A DNA stretch of 64,000 nt from CAYLPJ01 sp964385465 (GTDB lineage: Bacteria; Planctomycetota; Phycisphaerae; SM23-33): positions 269,758-333,757 of the forward strand of contig CAYLPJ010000001.1 in NCBI GenBank assembly GCA_964385465.1, in the 5' to 3' direction. Of the stretch, positions 8,992-17,834 are shown one piece after another; the first letter of the stretch is position 1, and the number at the start of each line of letters is the position of its first letter. The position numbers and the translations under genes are program-made. The notes under the pieces were generated by a model that ran no database searches, was not told where the DNA came from, and saw nothing but the letters and a program-made list of their open reading frames with translations.

Positions 8992-10301
8992 GGGTCGTAC
9001 ATCTCAGCCCCGGCGCCGGCGACAGCTTCTACTGCGAGAACTGCCTGCGCGACGCGACGCTCGTCCAGGCCCTCCGCCGCCGCGGGCACGACGCCGCCAG
9101 CCTGCCGCTCTACCTGCCCCTGATGATCGAGGAGACCCTCGACGACCGCGCCGACGGCGAGGTGTTCTTCGGCGGCATCAACGTCTACCTCCAGCAGAAG
9201 TTCGCCCTCTTCCGACACACGCCCCGATGGCTGGACAAACTCTTCGACTCCCGCCGCCTGCTCCGCTGGGCCGGACGCAAGGCCGGAATGACCGACGCCA
9301 AGGAGGTCGGCGAGACCATGCTGTCGATGCTCCGTGGCGAGCAGGGCCGACAGGTCAAGGAACTCGACCGCCTCGTCGCCTTCCTGACCGCCCACGAGCG
9401 GGCGGACGCGATTTCGCTGTCCAACATCCTGCTGACGGGCCTGGTCCGGCGGACCAAGGAGGCCCTCGGCGTGCCCGTCGTCGCCAGTTGCCAGGACGAG
9501 GCCGGCTACGTCGACGACCTGCCCGAGCCCTACCGATCGCAGGCCTGGGAACTGCTCGCCGAGCGAGGCGCCGACGTGGACGCGTTCGTCGCGCCCAGCC
9601 GGTTCTACGCCGACGAGCTCGCCCGGCGGCTGGACCTGCCGCCCGAACGGTTCACCGTGATCCCCCACGCCATCGACGCCTCGGCCTCGGCCGCCCCCGC
9701 CGAGGCGCCGCCCGACCGCCCGACGGTCGGCTACCTTTCGCAGATGTGCCCGTCCAAGGGGCTGGACACGCTGGTCGAGGCATTCCTGATCCTGCGCGCC
9801 TCCGGGCGTGTGGACGCCCCGCGGCTGCGCGTCTTCGGCGGGGCGACCGAGGCGGACGCGGCGTTCCTGGACGGCATCCGCCGGCGGATCAACAAGGCGG
9901 GCGCCGGCGAGGACATCGAATTCGCCCGGAGCTTCCGCCCCGAGCACAAGGGCGACTTCCTGCGGTCCTGCTCGGCCCTCTCGGTGCCCACGCGACGCGG
10001 CGAGGCGTTCGGGTACTTCGTGCTGGAGGCCTGGGCGGCCGGGCTGCCCGTCGTCCTGCCCGACCACGGCGGCTTCTCCGAGCTCGTCCGCGACACCGGC
10101 GCCGGGCTGCTGTGCGAGCCCAACGACCCGGAAGACCTCGCCGCCAAACTCGGGGACGTGCTCGCCGATCCCCCCCGCGCCGCCGAGATGGGGCGCCTCG
10201 GGCGCCAGGCCACCCTCGACCGCTACGGCGCCGACCGCATGGCCGCGGACGTCGAGGCGCTGCTGACGGACCTGATCCCCTCCGCGAGGACCACGCCATG
10301 A
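8988..10301 (+). CDS. Glycosyltransferase family 4 (GT-B fold)
   Basis: 437 residues, start fixed by a 4-base ATGA overlap with the propeller gene. The N-terminal half begins MRVVHLSPG and has the GT4 acceptor-domain layout. The C-terminal half carries the donor-nucleotide motifs VGYLSQMCPSKGLDTLVEAF (about 245) and EAFGYFVLEAWAAGLPVV (about 338), with the E-x7-E pair typical of GT4. It probably transfers a sugar from a nucleotide-sugar donor. CENC near residue 16 is an unusual cysteine pair. The operon with an ABC transporter suggests a role in envelope glycoconjugates, but acceptor and sugar are unknown. Confidence 0.85.
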   Translation: MRVVHLSPGAGDSFYCENCLRDATLVQALRRRGHDAASLPLYLPLMIEETLDDRADGEVFFGGINVYLQQKFALFRHTPRWLDKLFDSRRLLRWAGRKAGMTDAKEVGETMLSMLRGEQGRQVKELDRLVAFLTAHERADAISLSNILLTGLVRRTKEALGVPVVASCQDEAGYVDDLPEPYRSQAWELLAERGADVDAFVAPSRFYADELARRLDLPPERFTVIPHAIDASASAAPAEAPPDRPTVGYLSQMCPSKGLDTLVEAFLILRASGRVDAPRLRVFGGATEADAAFLDGIRRRINKAGAGEDIEFARSFRPEHKGDFLRSCSALSVPTRRGEAFGYFVLEAWAAGLPVVLPDHGGFSELVRDTGAGLLCEPNDPEDLAAKLGDVLADPPRAAEMGRLGRQATLDRYGADRMAADVEALLTDLIPSARTTP

Positions 10302-11014
10302 CCGACGCCGACGTGCTGCTGGAGCTCGAGAACGTGGAGAAGGCCTACCCCGCACCCGCCGAGGCCGAGCCGCCCCGCGTGCTGCGCGGCGTGAGCCTCG
10401 CCGTCCGCCGGGGCGAGTCGCTGGCGATCGTCGGCCCCAGCGGGTGCGGCAAGAGCACGCTGCTGAACGTGATCGGCACGCTGGACCGGCCGACCGCCGG
10501 ACGGGTGACATTCGGCGGACGCGACCTCGGCGAGTTGGACGACAACGCACTCGCACGCCTGCGGGCGAGGGAGATCGGCTTCGTCTTCCAGCTCCACCAC
10601 CTGCTGCCCCAGTGCACCATCCTCGAAAACGTGCTGCTGCCCACCCTCGCCGCGGACGCCGCGGACGCCGCGGACGCCGGCCGAGCAGACCGCCGCGCCC
10701 GCGAGCTGCTCGAACGCGTCGGGCTCAGCCACCGCCTCGACCATCGCCCGGCCGAGCTGTCCGGTGGCGAACGCCAACGGGCCGCCGTGGTCCGGGCGCT
10801 GATCAACGAGCCCGAGCTGCTGCTCGCCGACGAGCCGACCGGCTCGCTCGACCACGCCTCGGCCGAGACGCTCGCAGACCTGCTGGCCGAGCTGAACCGC
10901 GACGAGCACGTCACGCTGATCGTCGTCACCCATGCCGCCGACCTCGCCGACCGCATGGGCCGCAAGCTCACCCTCCGCGAGGGCGTCCTCCATCCCGACG
11001 AAGGCCGGCCATGA
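10298..11014 (+). CDS. ABC transporter ATP-binding protein, LolD/MacB type
   Basis: 238 residues, coupled by ATGA to the genes on both sides. Walker A GPSGCGKST near residue 46, Q-loop VFQLHHLLPQ, signature LSGGERQR near 155, Walker B LLLADEPTGSLD, and H-loop VVTHAAD. The EPTGSLD extension and Q-loop wording are those of LolD/MacB/FtsE ATPases that partner FtsX-type permeases, which fits the next gene. A short in-frame repeat (gcggacgcc units, coding ADAADAADAG) lies between the Q-loop and the signature. It drives mechanotransmission by the adjacent permease rather than ordinary import. Confidence 0.9.
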   Translation: MTDADVLLELENVEKAYPAPAEAEPPRVLRGVSLAVRRGESLAIVGPSGCGKSTLLNVIGTLDRPTAGRVTFGGRDLGELDDNALARLRAREIGFVFQLHHLLPQCTILENVLLPTLAADAADAADAGRADRRARELLERVGLSHRLDHRPAELSGGERQRAAVVRALINEPELLLADEPTGSLDHASAETLADLLAELNRDEHVTLIVVTHAADLADRMGRKLTLREGVLHPDEGRP

Positions 11015-14000
11015 ACGCCTGGAAGCTCATCGCCCGAAGCGCCGCGTATTACTGGCGGACCCACCTCGGCGTCGCCGCCGGGGCCGCCGTGGCCACCGCC
11101 GTGCTCGTCGGGGCGCTGGCCGTCGGGGACTCCGTCCGCTACAGCCTCCGACAGATCGCCCTCCGCCGCCTGGGGGACGTGGACCTCGCCCTGGCCGCCA
11201 GGGATCGGCTCTTCCGCGCCCGGCCCGCCGGGCAGGATGCCAACGCCCAGGACCTCGCCGCCGGGCTGGCCGACGAGCTCGACGCGACCGTGGCCCCGGC
11301 CCTTCTTCTCGACGCGGCCGCCAAGACGCCCGACGGCACGGCCAGGGCGAACGACGTGCAGGTCGTCGGCGTGGACGGGCGGTTCTGGGCCGTCGGCGGC
11401 GCGCCCGATCCGCTGGCCGGCGAGACCGCCGGCGGCGAGGCCTGCGCGATCAACACGCATCTCGCCCGCCAGCTCGACGTGGGCGTCGGCGACCGCATCC
11501 TGCTCCGCGTCGCCACGCCATCGGGCCTGCCCCGCGAGGCGCCGCTGGGCAGCGACCGCGACACCGTCACGCCGATCGGCGCCGAGGTCCGCGCCGTCGT
11601 CGGCGACGACGCCTTCGGACGCTTCAGCCTGCGGACCAATCAACTCGCACCGTACAACGTCTTCCTGCCGATGGGCCTGCTCCAGCGCCGCACCGGCCAG
11701 CCGGGCCGCGGCAACGTGCTGCTGGTCGCCGCCGAGGGCCGAAGCGTCGAGGACGCCACGGCCGCGCTGAAGGCCCGCTGGCGCCTGGCGGACGCCTCGC
11801 TGTCATTGAGGGCGACCGCCGCCGACACCGCCGAGCTGCGAACGTCCCGCGTGTTCCTCTCCGAACCCGCCGCCCGCGCCGCCCGCGCCGCCGACGCCGA
11901 CGCCCTCGGCGTGCTGACGTACTTCGTCGACCGCGTGTGGATCGCCGACGGCGACGCCAACGCACCGTACGCCATCGTCGCCGGGCTCGACCCCGCCGCC
12001 GGGCCGCCCGCAAGCCCCGTCCCGCCCGACCTGGACGACGACGAGATCATCCTGACCGACTGGCTGGCCCGCGACCTGGACGCCAACGTCGGCGACCGCG
12101 TCAGGCTGCAATACCGCACCGTCGGGCCGATGCGAACGTTCGTCGAGGCCGAGCGGACCTTCCGCGTCGCCGCCGGGGTGCCGGTGAACGCGCCCGGCCT
12201 CGACGCCGACCTCATGCCCGACTTCCCCGGCCTGGCCGACGTGGCCAACTGCCGCGACTGGGAGCCCGGGGTCGAGATCGACACCGACCTCATCCGCCCG
12301 AAGGACCAGGCCTACTGGGACGCCCACGGCGGAACCCCCAAGGCGGTCGTCACCCTCGCCGCGGCGCAGAAGATGTGGGGCAACCGCTTCGGCGAGCTCA
12401 CCGCCGTGCGGTACGCCCGCGCCCCGGACGACGCCCTCCGCCGCCGGATCCTGGACGGGCTGGCCCCCTCGGCGATCGGCCTGTTCTTCCGCGACGTCCG
12501 GGCCGAGGCCGTTGCCGCCGCCGAGCCGACCAGCGACTTCGGCGGACTGTTCCTGGGGCTGAGCTTCTTCCTGATCGCCTCGGCGGCGCTGCTGACCGGG
12601 CTGCTGTTCGTCTTCAACGTCGAGCAGCGAAGCGGGCAGGTCGGCCTGCTCCTGGCGCTGGGGCTGAGGCCCTGGCACGTCCGCGGGCTGCTGCTGGGCG
12701 AGGGGGCGGTGCTGGCCGCCGCGGGGGCCGTCGCCGGCTCGGCCGCGGGGCTGGGATACACGCGGCTGGTCCTCTGGGGCCTGGCGACGGTCTGGCAAGA
12801 CGTCGCGACATCCAACATCGCCTACCACGCGACGTGGGCGTCGGTGGGCATCGGGGCGGGCGTCGGCCTGGCCGTCGCCGTCGGGGCGATGTTCCTGACG
12901 CTGCTGCGCCTCGGCCGGGCCAGCGCGGCCGAACTGCTCTCGGCCGGGGCGGGCGGGCGAACGTCCAGGCCCGCCGGGCGGGGCAAGGTGGCCCTTGCAG
13001 CGATGCTGGGCCTGGCCTGCGCCGCCGGCACGGCCGCCATGCTTGCCGCCGCCTTCACCGGCCGCATGGCCGCGGCCGGGGCGTTCTTCGGCGCCGGCGG
13101 GCTGCTGCTTCTCGGGGACCTGTGCATGACATACGTCGCCCTCGCCCGCGTCGGCACCGGCGGGGGCGGGGCGGGAATGAGCCTGCCGCTTCTGGCCCTT
13201 CGCGGGTGCGGGCGCCGGCGATGGCGGAGCCTGGCGACCGTGGCCCTGCTGGCATGCGGGGTGTTCCTGGTCGCCTCCGTCGAGGCCTTCCGCCTCGACC
13301 CCGCCGCCGAGGCCACCGAGAAGACCTCCGGCACCGGGGGATTCGCCCTGTACGGCGAGTCGGCCGTGGGGGTCCTGCACGACCTCAACGATCCCGCCCG
13401 CCGGCGCAAGCTCGGCCTGGACATCCCGGCGATGGAGGACGCCCGCGTGGTGGGCCTCCGCCTTGCCGAGGGCGACGACGCGAGCTGCCTGAACCTCAAC
13501 CGCGCCCGCCAGCCGCGCCTTCTCGGCGTGCAGCCGGCGGAGCTCGACGGTCGGTTCGGCTTCATCGAGACGCTCGGCGAGGCGCCGGAGAACCCCTGGC
13601 GGCTGCTGGAAGGGGACGTCGACGGCAACGCGGCGACGGTCCCGGCCATCGGCGACGCCGACACGCTGACCTGGGCGCTGCACAAGGCCGTCGGCGACAC
13701 GCTGACGGTCACCGACGCACGCGGCGAGGAGGTCACGCTGCGGATCGTCGGCAAGATCGGCGGCTCGATCCTCCAGGGCAGCCTGCTGATCGGCGAGGAG
13801 AGCTTTCGCCGGCTGTTCCCGGCCACCGGCGGGCACCGGGTGTTCCTGGTGGACGCCCCGCGGGCGGCACGCGGGGACGTCCGCGCCGAGCTGTCCCGGG
13901 TGCTGGAGGACCAGGGCCTGGCGCTGATGCCGGCGACGGTGCGGCTGGCGCAGTTCGCGGAGGTCCAGAACACGTACCTGTCGATCTTTGCCGCGCTCGG

Positions 14001-14352
14001 CGGGCTGGGGCTGGTGCTGGGCACGGTGGCGATCGGCATCGTCGTGCTGCGCAACGTCCTGGAGCGCCGCGGCGAGCTGGCCCTGCTGCGGGCCGTCGGG
14101 TTCCCCCGGGCACGCATCCGCCGCCTCGTGCTCATCGAGCATTGGGCCCTGCTGGCGATGGGGCTGATGGCAGGGGTCGGCTCGGCCGTCGTGGCCGTCG
14201 TGCCCTCCCTGATCGGCCCCGCCGCCGAGGTGCCCTGGCGGAGCTGGCTGACGATCCTCGCCGCCATCGCGATCAGCGGCGTGGCGTGGACCTGGCTGGC
14301 CGCCGCGGCCGCCCTGCGCGGGGAGCTGCTGCCCGCGCTCCGCCGAGAATGA
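11011..14352 (+). CDS. FtsX-family ABC permease, large (1113 aa)
   Basis: The ATG overlaps the ATPase stop by 4 bases. An N-terminal helix (about 14-38, AAGAAVATAVLVGALAVGDS) is followed by a ~460-residue extracytoplasmic domain. A first FtsX-type membrane block (from ~510, GLFLGLSFFLIASAALLTGL) follows, containing the characteristic QVGLLLALGLRPWHVRGLLLGE. Then comes a second periplasmic segment and a second FtsX block (from ~988, VVLRNVLERRGELALLRAVGFPRARIRRLV). The duplicated-FtsX arrangement and size match the large MacB/LolCE-like exporters common in Planctomycetota. With the upstream ATPase it probably moves lipoproteins, lipids or peptides at the periplasmic face; the cargo is unknown. 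Confidence 0.85.
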   Translation: MNAWKLIARSAAYYWRTHLGVAAGAAVATAVLVGALAVGDSVRYSLRQIALRRLGDVDLALAARDRLFRARPAGQDANAQDLAAGLADELDATVAPALLLDAAAKTPDGTARANDVQVVGVDGRFWAVGGAPDPLAGETAGGEACAINTHLARQLDVGVGDRILLRVATPSGLPREAPLGSDRDTVTPIGAEVRAVVGDDAFGRFSLRTNQLAPYNVFLPMGLLQRRTGQPGRGNVLLVAAEGRSVEDATAALKARWRLADASLSLRATAADTAELRTSRVFLSEPAARAARAADADALGVLTYFVDRVWIADGDANAPYAIVAGLDPAAGPPASPVPPDLDDDEIILTDWLARDLDANVGDRVRLQYRTVGPMRTFVEAERTFRVAAGVPVNAPGLDADLMPDFPGLADVANCRDWEPGVEIDTDLIRPKDQAYWDAHGGTPKAVVTLAAAQKMWGNRFGELTAVRYARAPDDALRRRILDGLAPSAIGLFFRDVRAEAVAAAEPTSDFGGLFLGLSFFLIASAALLTGLLFVFNVEQRSGQVGLLLALGLRPWHVRGLLLGEGAVLAAAGAVAGSAAGLGYTRLVLWGLATVWQDVATSNIAYHATWASVGIGAGVGLAVAVGAMFLTLLRLGRASAAELLSAGAGGRTSRPAGRGKVALAAMLGLACAAGTAAMLAAAFTGRMAAAGAFFGAGGLLLLGDLCMTYVALARVGTGGGGAGMSLPLLALRGCGRRRWRSLATVALLACGVFLVASVEAFRLDPAAEATEKTSGTGGFALYGESAVGVLHDLNDPARRRKLGLDIPAMEDARVVGLRLAEGDDASCLNLNRARQPRLLGVQPAELDGRFGFIETLGEAPENPWRLLEGDVDGNAATVPAIGDADTLTWALHKAVGDTLTVTDARGEEVTLRIVGKIGGSILQGSLLIGEESFRRLFPATGGHRVFLVDAPRAARGDVRAELSRVLEDQGLALMPATVRLAQFAEVQNTYLSIFAALGGLGLVLGTVAIGIVVLRNVLERRGELALLRAVGFPRARIRRLVLIEHWALLAMGLMAGVGSAVVAVVPSLIGPAAEVPWRSWLTILAAIAISGVAWTWLAAAAALRGELLPALRRE

Positions 14353-14378
14353 CCGACCAGACAGCCCGCGCGATGCGT

Positions 14379-14428
14379 TATAAAGGTACCGTCGGCCGGG
14401 TGTGGTCTCCCCGCCCGGCGCCGACGGT
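14379..14428 (+). promoter_or_regulatory. -10-like box and leader stem-loop before beta-propeller gene
   Basis: TATAAA at 14379-14384 is a plausible -10 without a clear -35. Directly downstream, ACCGTCGGC (14388-14396) pairs perfectly with GCCGACGGT (14420-14428). A nested CGGG/CCCG pair sits inside. The hairpin would lie at the extreme 5' end of the transcript, 24 bases before the ATG at 14453. Confidence 0.4.
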
Positions 14429-14452
14429 GCGGTATCCCCGGAGACAGGACCC

Positions 14453-15907
14453 ATGAAAGCCCTCGCGACGGGAGCGGTATCCTTCGCCGCCGTGCTGCTG
14501 TGCGGCTCGGTGGCGGTGACGGGCTGGCTGATGATCGAGCCGGCCTACGATGTCTCCGTGCGCGCCCCGGGCGGGACCCGACCGGCCGGCGTCTCCGGGG
14601 CGGACCTGCCGGAGAGCATCGAGGGCACCGTCCACCACACCGGGCGGACACCGCCGGACATCCGCGCCAACTGGCCCGGCTTCCGCGGCCCGTACCGCGA
14701 CGGCGTCAGCGACGACATGACCATCCTCGCACCGAACTGGCCCGCCGGCGGGCCGAAGAAGCTCTGGACCCGCGAGGTCGGCGAGGGCTACGCCGGCTGC
14801 GCCGTCATCGGCGGGCGGGTCTTCTTCCAGGACTACGACTCCGCCAAACGACGCGAGATGGTCCGCTGCATCTCCCTCGAAGACGGCAACGACATCTGGT
14901 CCTTCGCCTACAAGCTCCGCGTGAAGCGCTATCACGGTTACACGCGGACGGTCCCGGCCGCCAACGACGACCTGGTGGTCACCTTCGGGGTCAAGTGCCA
15001 CGTCACCAGCCTGGACTCCAACACGGGCGAGCTGCTGTGGGCCAAGAGCCTGGTGCACGAGTACGGCTCGCGCGTACCTCAATGGTACGCCGGCCAATGC
15101 CCGCTGCTGGACGGGGAGAATGTGATCCTGGCGCCGTGCGGCAACGTGACCGAGGGCGAGGACGCCAACGGCCAGCCGGTCGCCCGCGGCAAGGACGTGC
15201 TGATGACGGCCCTGAACGCGAAGACCGGCGAGGTCGTCTGGGAGGTGCCCAACACGCGGCGGTGGCAGATGACCCACGGCTCGATCGCGCGGATGGAGCT
15301 GGACGACTACACGAAGATGTACGTCTACGCCGCCAGCGGCGGGGTCCTTGCCGTCGGCGAGAACGGCGAGCTGCTCTGGGAGACCCCCGACTGGAAAGTG
15401 CCCATGGCCAACGTGCCCATGCCCGTGCCCGTGCCGGGCAACCGCCTGTTCCTCTCCGGCGGCTACGGGGCCGGCTGCATGATGCTCCAGATCGTCAAGG
15501 AAGGCGACCGGTACGTGCCCAAGGAGCTGTGGCGCCGCCCGGCCACGGTGTTCGGCTCGCAGCAGCAGACGCCCATTCACTACAAGAACCACCTGTTCGG
15601 CATCCGCCCGGACCAGCAGTTCGTCTGCCTCTCGCTGCGGGGCGAGGTGGTCTGGTCCAGCGGGCGAGGCGAGCGGTACGGCAAGGACGGCGGGGCGTAC
15701 CTGATCGCCGACAACAAGATCTTCGCCCTCGACGACGACGGCGTGATGACACTCATGGAGGCCACGCCCAAGGGCTACCGCAAGCTCGACCGCGCGGAGG
15801 TCTTCCCCAAGCTGCACAGTTGGGCCCCCATGGCCCTGACGGCCGGGCGCCTGCTGGCGCGCGACGAGACGCTGCTGGCCTGCTTCGACGTTGCCAAGCC
15901 GCAATAG
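14453..15907 (+). CDS. PQQ-like beta-propeller protein, membrane-anchored
   Basis: 484 residues. An N-terminal hydrophobic stretch (about 5-28) acts as signal or anchor. The motif NWPGFRGPYRDGVSDD near residue 77 marks the PQQ-like propellers widespread in Planctomycetota. The blades contain tryptophan-docking repeats (SLDSNTGELLWAKSL, ALNAKTGEVVWEVPN, AVGENGELLWETP). It is predicted to be periplasmic. It is not coupled to the operon upstream (101-base gap with a hairpin). It is followed within 46 bases by the NHL-repeat gene, which has its own promoter. The enzymatic role, if any, is unknown. Confidence 0.85.
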   Translation: MKALATGAVSFAAVLLCGSVAVTGWLMIEPAYDVSVRAPGGTRPAGVSGADLPESIEGTVHHTGRTPPDIRANWPGFRGPYRDGVSDDMTILAPNWPAGGPKKLWTREVGEGYAGCAVIGGRVFFQDYDSAKRREMVRCISLEDGNDIWSFAYKLRVKRYHGYTRTVPAANDDLVVTFGVKCHVTSLDSNTGELLWAKSLVHEYGSRVPQWYAGQCPLLDGENVILAPCGNVTEGEDANGQPVARGKDVLMTALNAKTGEVVWEVPNTRRWQMTHGSIARMELDDYTKMYVYAASGGVLAVGENGELLWETPDWKVPMANVPMPVPVPGNRLFLSGGYGAGCMMLQIVKEGDRYVPKELWRRPATVFGSQQQTPIHYKNHLFGIRPDQQFVCLSLRGEVVWSSGRGERYGKDGGAYLIADNKIFALDDDGVMTLMEATPKGYRKLDRAEVFPKLHSWAPMALTAGRLLARDETLLACFDVAKPQ

Positions 15908-15916
15908 CCGCCCCGC

Positions 15917-15946
15917 TTGAGCCGCCGCACCCGTTTTCGGGATAAT
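15917..15946 (+). promoter_or_regulatory. Promoter for NHL-repeat/iron-sulfur operon; near-leaderless
   Basis: TTGAGC (15917-15922), an 18-base spacer, and GATAAT (15941-15946). The expected start point, about 7 bases after the -10, coincides with the ATG at 15953. The transcript may therefore be leaderless, and no Shine-Dalgarno-like sequence precedes that ATG. Confidence 0.45.
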
Positions 15947-15952
15947 GACACG

Positions 15953-17041
15953 ATGAGCGCACGCAGGAACAACGCGGGCCACGATCCCACCCGGCCGAAG
16001 CCGGCGGGGCCGCTGGTCGGCATCCTTGCCGCGGTGGTGATCGCCGGGGGCGTGGCGGCGATCGTCTACGCGATCTGGGCCAGCGCGCAGGAGAAGCCCG
16101 CGCCGCGGTTCGCCAACGATCCGTCCGGCGAGCCGATCGGCGACGACGCGCCGGTCGTCTGCCGCGAGCTCCGCAGCTTCCCCACCGGCTTCGACCGCAG
16201 CCGATGCGTCGCGATGGCACCCGACGGGACGGTCGGCGTCTCCGGAGACTTCGCCGTCCGCCGCTTCGACCCCAACGGCCGGCAGGTCGGGCAATTCGAC
16301 GTCATCGAGCCGCCGGGACCGCTGGCCTTCGATGCCAACGGGACCGCCTACGTGGGTACCGGCGGGAAGGTGATGGTCTTCGGCCCCGACGGCGAGCGGC
16401 GGGCGGTCTGGCCCTCCCCGGGGGCCAAGGCGTTCCTCACGTCCATCGAGGCCGCCGACAGCGGCGTCTACGTCGCCGATGCCGGCAACCGCGTGGTGCT
16501 CCGCTACGACCGCGAGGGCAAGCTGCTGAACTCCATCGGGCGAAAGGACGCCGTCCGACACGTGCCGGGCTTCTTCATCCCCAGCCCGTACTTCGATCTG
16601 GCGATGGCGCCCGACGGGCTGCTGCGGGTGGTCAGCCCGGGCAGGCACCGCATCGAGGCCTATACGACCGCCGGCGACCTGGAAGGCTCATGGGGGCGGT
16701 TCGGCATGGATGCAGGCGGCTTCTCCGGCTGCTGCAACCCCGCGAACTTCGCTCTCCTGCACGGCCGGGGCGGTCGGCTCGGCGGGTTCGTCACGGCCGA
16801 GAAAGGCCGCTCCCGCGTCAAGATGCACGCCGCCGACGGCGAGGTGATCGGCCTGCTGGCACCCTCGGCGGCGTGGGAAGCCCACGACCGGGTCGTCGCC
16901 AACAACCCGGCCGGCGAGCCGTTCAGCGCCTTTGACCTGGCCGTCACGCCCGCAGGTGAAATTCTCCTGCTGGACCCCGTCCGCAACGTCGTCCGCGTGT
17001 TCGTCAGGACCGGCGGGGCGGCGACGAAGGAGACCGAGTGA
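15953..17041 (+). CDS. NHL-repeat/six-bladed beta-propeller protein, membrane-anchored
   Basis: 362 residues with an N-terminal membrane helix (about 22-45, VGILAAVVIAGGVAAIVYAIWA) and a periplasmic NHL-type propeller. Repeats read GVYVADAGNRVVLRYDREGKLL, DLAMAPDGLLRVVSPGRHRIEAY and DLAVTPAGEILLLDPVRNVVRVF. A GCCNPAN motif near residue 258 is notable; in related NHL proteins a Cys-Cys-Asn-Pro block sits near a cofactor or metal site, though I cannot prove that here. The stop overlaps the next start (GAGTGATG). It heads an operon of Tat-exported and membrane iron-sulfur proteins, so a link to periplasmic electron transfer is likely. Confidence 0.75.
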   Translation: MSARRNNAGHDPTRPKPAGPLVGILAAVVIAGGVAAIVYAIWASAQEKPAPRFANDPSGEPIGDDAPVVCRELRSFPTGFDRSRCVAMAPDGTVGVSGDFAVRRFDPNGRQVGQFDVIEPPGPLAFDANGTAYVGTGGKVMVFGPDGERRAVWPSPGAKAFLTSIEAADSGVYVADAGNRVVLRYDREGKLLNSIGRKDAVRHVPGFFIPSPYFDLAMAPDGLLRVVSPGRHRIEAYTTAGDLEGSWGRFGMDAGGFSGCCNPANFALLHGRGGRLGGFVTAEKGRSRVKMHAADGEVIGLLAPSAAWEAHDRVVANNPAGEPFSAFDLAVTPAGEILLLDPVRNVVRVFVRTGGAATKETE

Positions 17042-17265
17042 TGCCCGAGCGCACGAACGACCGCCCCGGGCGGCGAGGCTTCCTGAAGCTCGCCGCCCGC
17101 GTGGCGACCGGCGCGGCCCTGGCCGGCGGATCGGCCTGGCTGCTGGCCCGGCGGGGTTCGCTGGCGTGCCCCGATTGCGGGTGCGCCGGCTGCGGGGAGC
17201 TGGACCGCTGCGGCCTGCCCCCGGCCGCCGAGGCCCGCCGCACCGCCGAGGAGGCAACGCGATGA
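17041..17265 (+). CDS. Small Tat-exported cysteine-rich protein (74 aa)
   Basis: The start ATG overlaps the preceding stop, and the stop overlaps the next start (GATGA), so the ORF is held in register by its neighbours. A twin-arginine motif (GRRGFLKLAARV) and hydrophobic segment occupy residues 13-38. The remaining ~35 residues contain five cysteines, CPDCGCAGCGELDRCG. The Cys array looks able to bind a metal or Fe-S centre, and Tat export fits a cofactor loaded in the cytoplasm. I do not recognise the family. Confidence 0.65.
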   Translation: MPERTNDRPGRRGFLKLAARVATGAALAGGSAWLLARRGSLACPDCGCAGCGELDRCGLPPAAEARRTAEEATR

Positions 17266-17834
17266 CCGACGGCAACGACGACAAACTCACCCGCCGCCAG
17301 ATGCTCCGCAGGGGCGTCAACGCCGCTTGCGTGGTCGGGCTCGGCGGAACGCTGGGCCTGCTGGCCGACGCAGGCAGCGGCGAGGAGATGGTCTGGCAGA
17401 TCGACACGACCAAGTGCACGCAGTGCGGCAAATGCGGGACCGAGTGCGTGCTGGAGATCTCCGCCGTTCGCTGTATCCAGATCTTCAAGCAGTGCGGCTA
17501 CTGCGACCTGTGCTTCGGCTACTTCAACCGCGAGCTGTTCGACCTCGGCACCGAGGCTGAAAGCCAGCTCTGCCCCACCGGGGCGATCAAGCGGCGGTTC
17601 ATCGAGGACCCGTACTTCGAGTACACCATCGACGAAGAGCTGTGCATCGCCTGCGGCAAGTGCGTCGAGCTCTGCCGCAAGGAGGGCAACGGCTCGCTGG
17701 TCCTCCAGGTCCAGCACGACCGGTGCCTCAACTGCAACGAGTGCGCCATCGCGGCCGCCTGCCCCGCGCAGGCCTTCCGCCGCGTGCCCGCCGACAAGCC
17801 GTACCTCCTGCCCGGCGGAGAGCACGGCACATGA
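17262..17834 (+). CDS. Tat-exported polyferredoxin, NapG/MauM-like
   Basis: 190 residues. The N-terminus TRRQMLRRGVNAACVVGLGG is a Tat signal. Four cysteine clusters follow: CTQCGKCGTEC (from ~52), CGYCDLCF...CPTGAI, CIACGKCVELC, and CLNCNECAIAAACP, enough for about four [4Fe-4S] centres. Size, Tat signal and immediate coupling (ATGA-type overlap) to a NapH-like membrane protein match the NapG/NapH pair, which passes electrons between quinol and periplasmic reductases. No nitrate reductase is present, so the terminal partner is unknown. It may instead be one of the propeller proteins or the NuoEF module nearby. Confidence 0.8.
   Translation: MTDGNDDKLTRRQMLRRGVNAACVVGLGGTLGLLADAGSGEEMVWQIDTTKCTQCGKCGTECVLEISAVRCIQIFKQCGYCDLCFGYFNRELFDLGTEAESQLCPTGAIKRRFIEDPYFEYTIDEELCIACGKCVELCRKEGNGSLVLQVQHDRCLNCNECAIAAACPAQAFRRVPADKPYLLPGGEHGT

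Noticed and set aside
10651..10680. gcggacgcc triplet repeat in the LolD-like ATPase gene
   Set aside because: Only about three units, in frame, in a surface loop; ordinary low-complexity coding sequence.
10345..14651. Long - strand frames opposite the ATPase and FtsX permease
   Set aside because: Shadow frames caused by high GC at third positions; no ribosome-binding site or domain.
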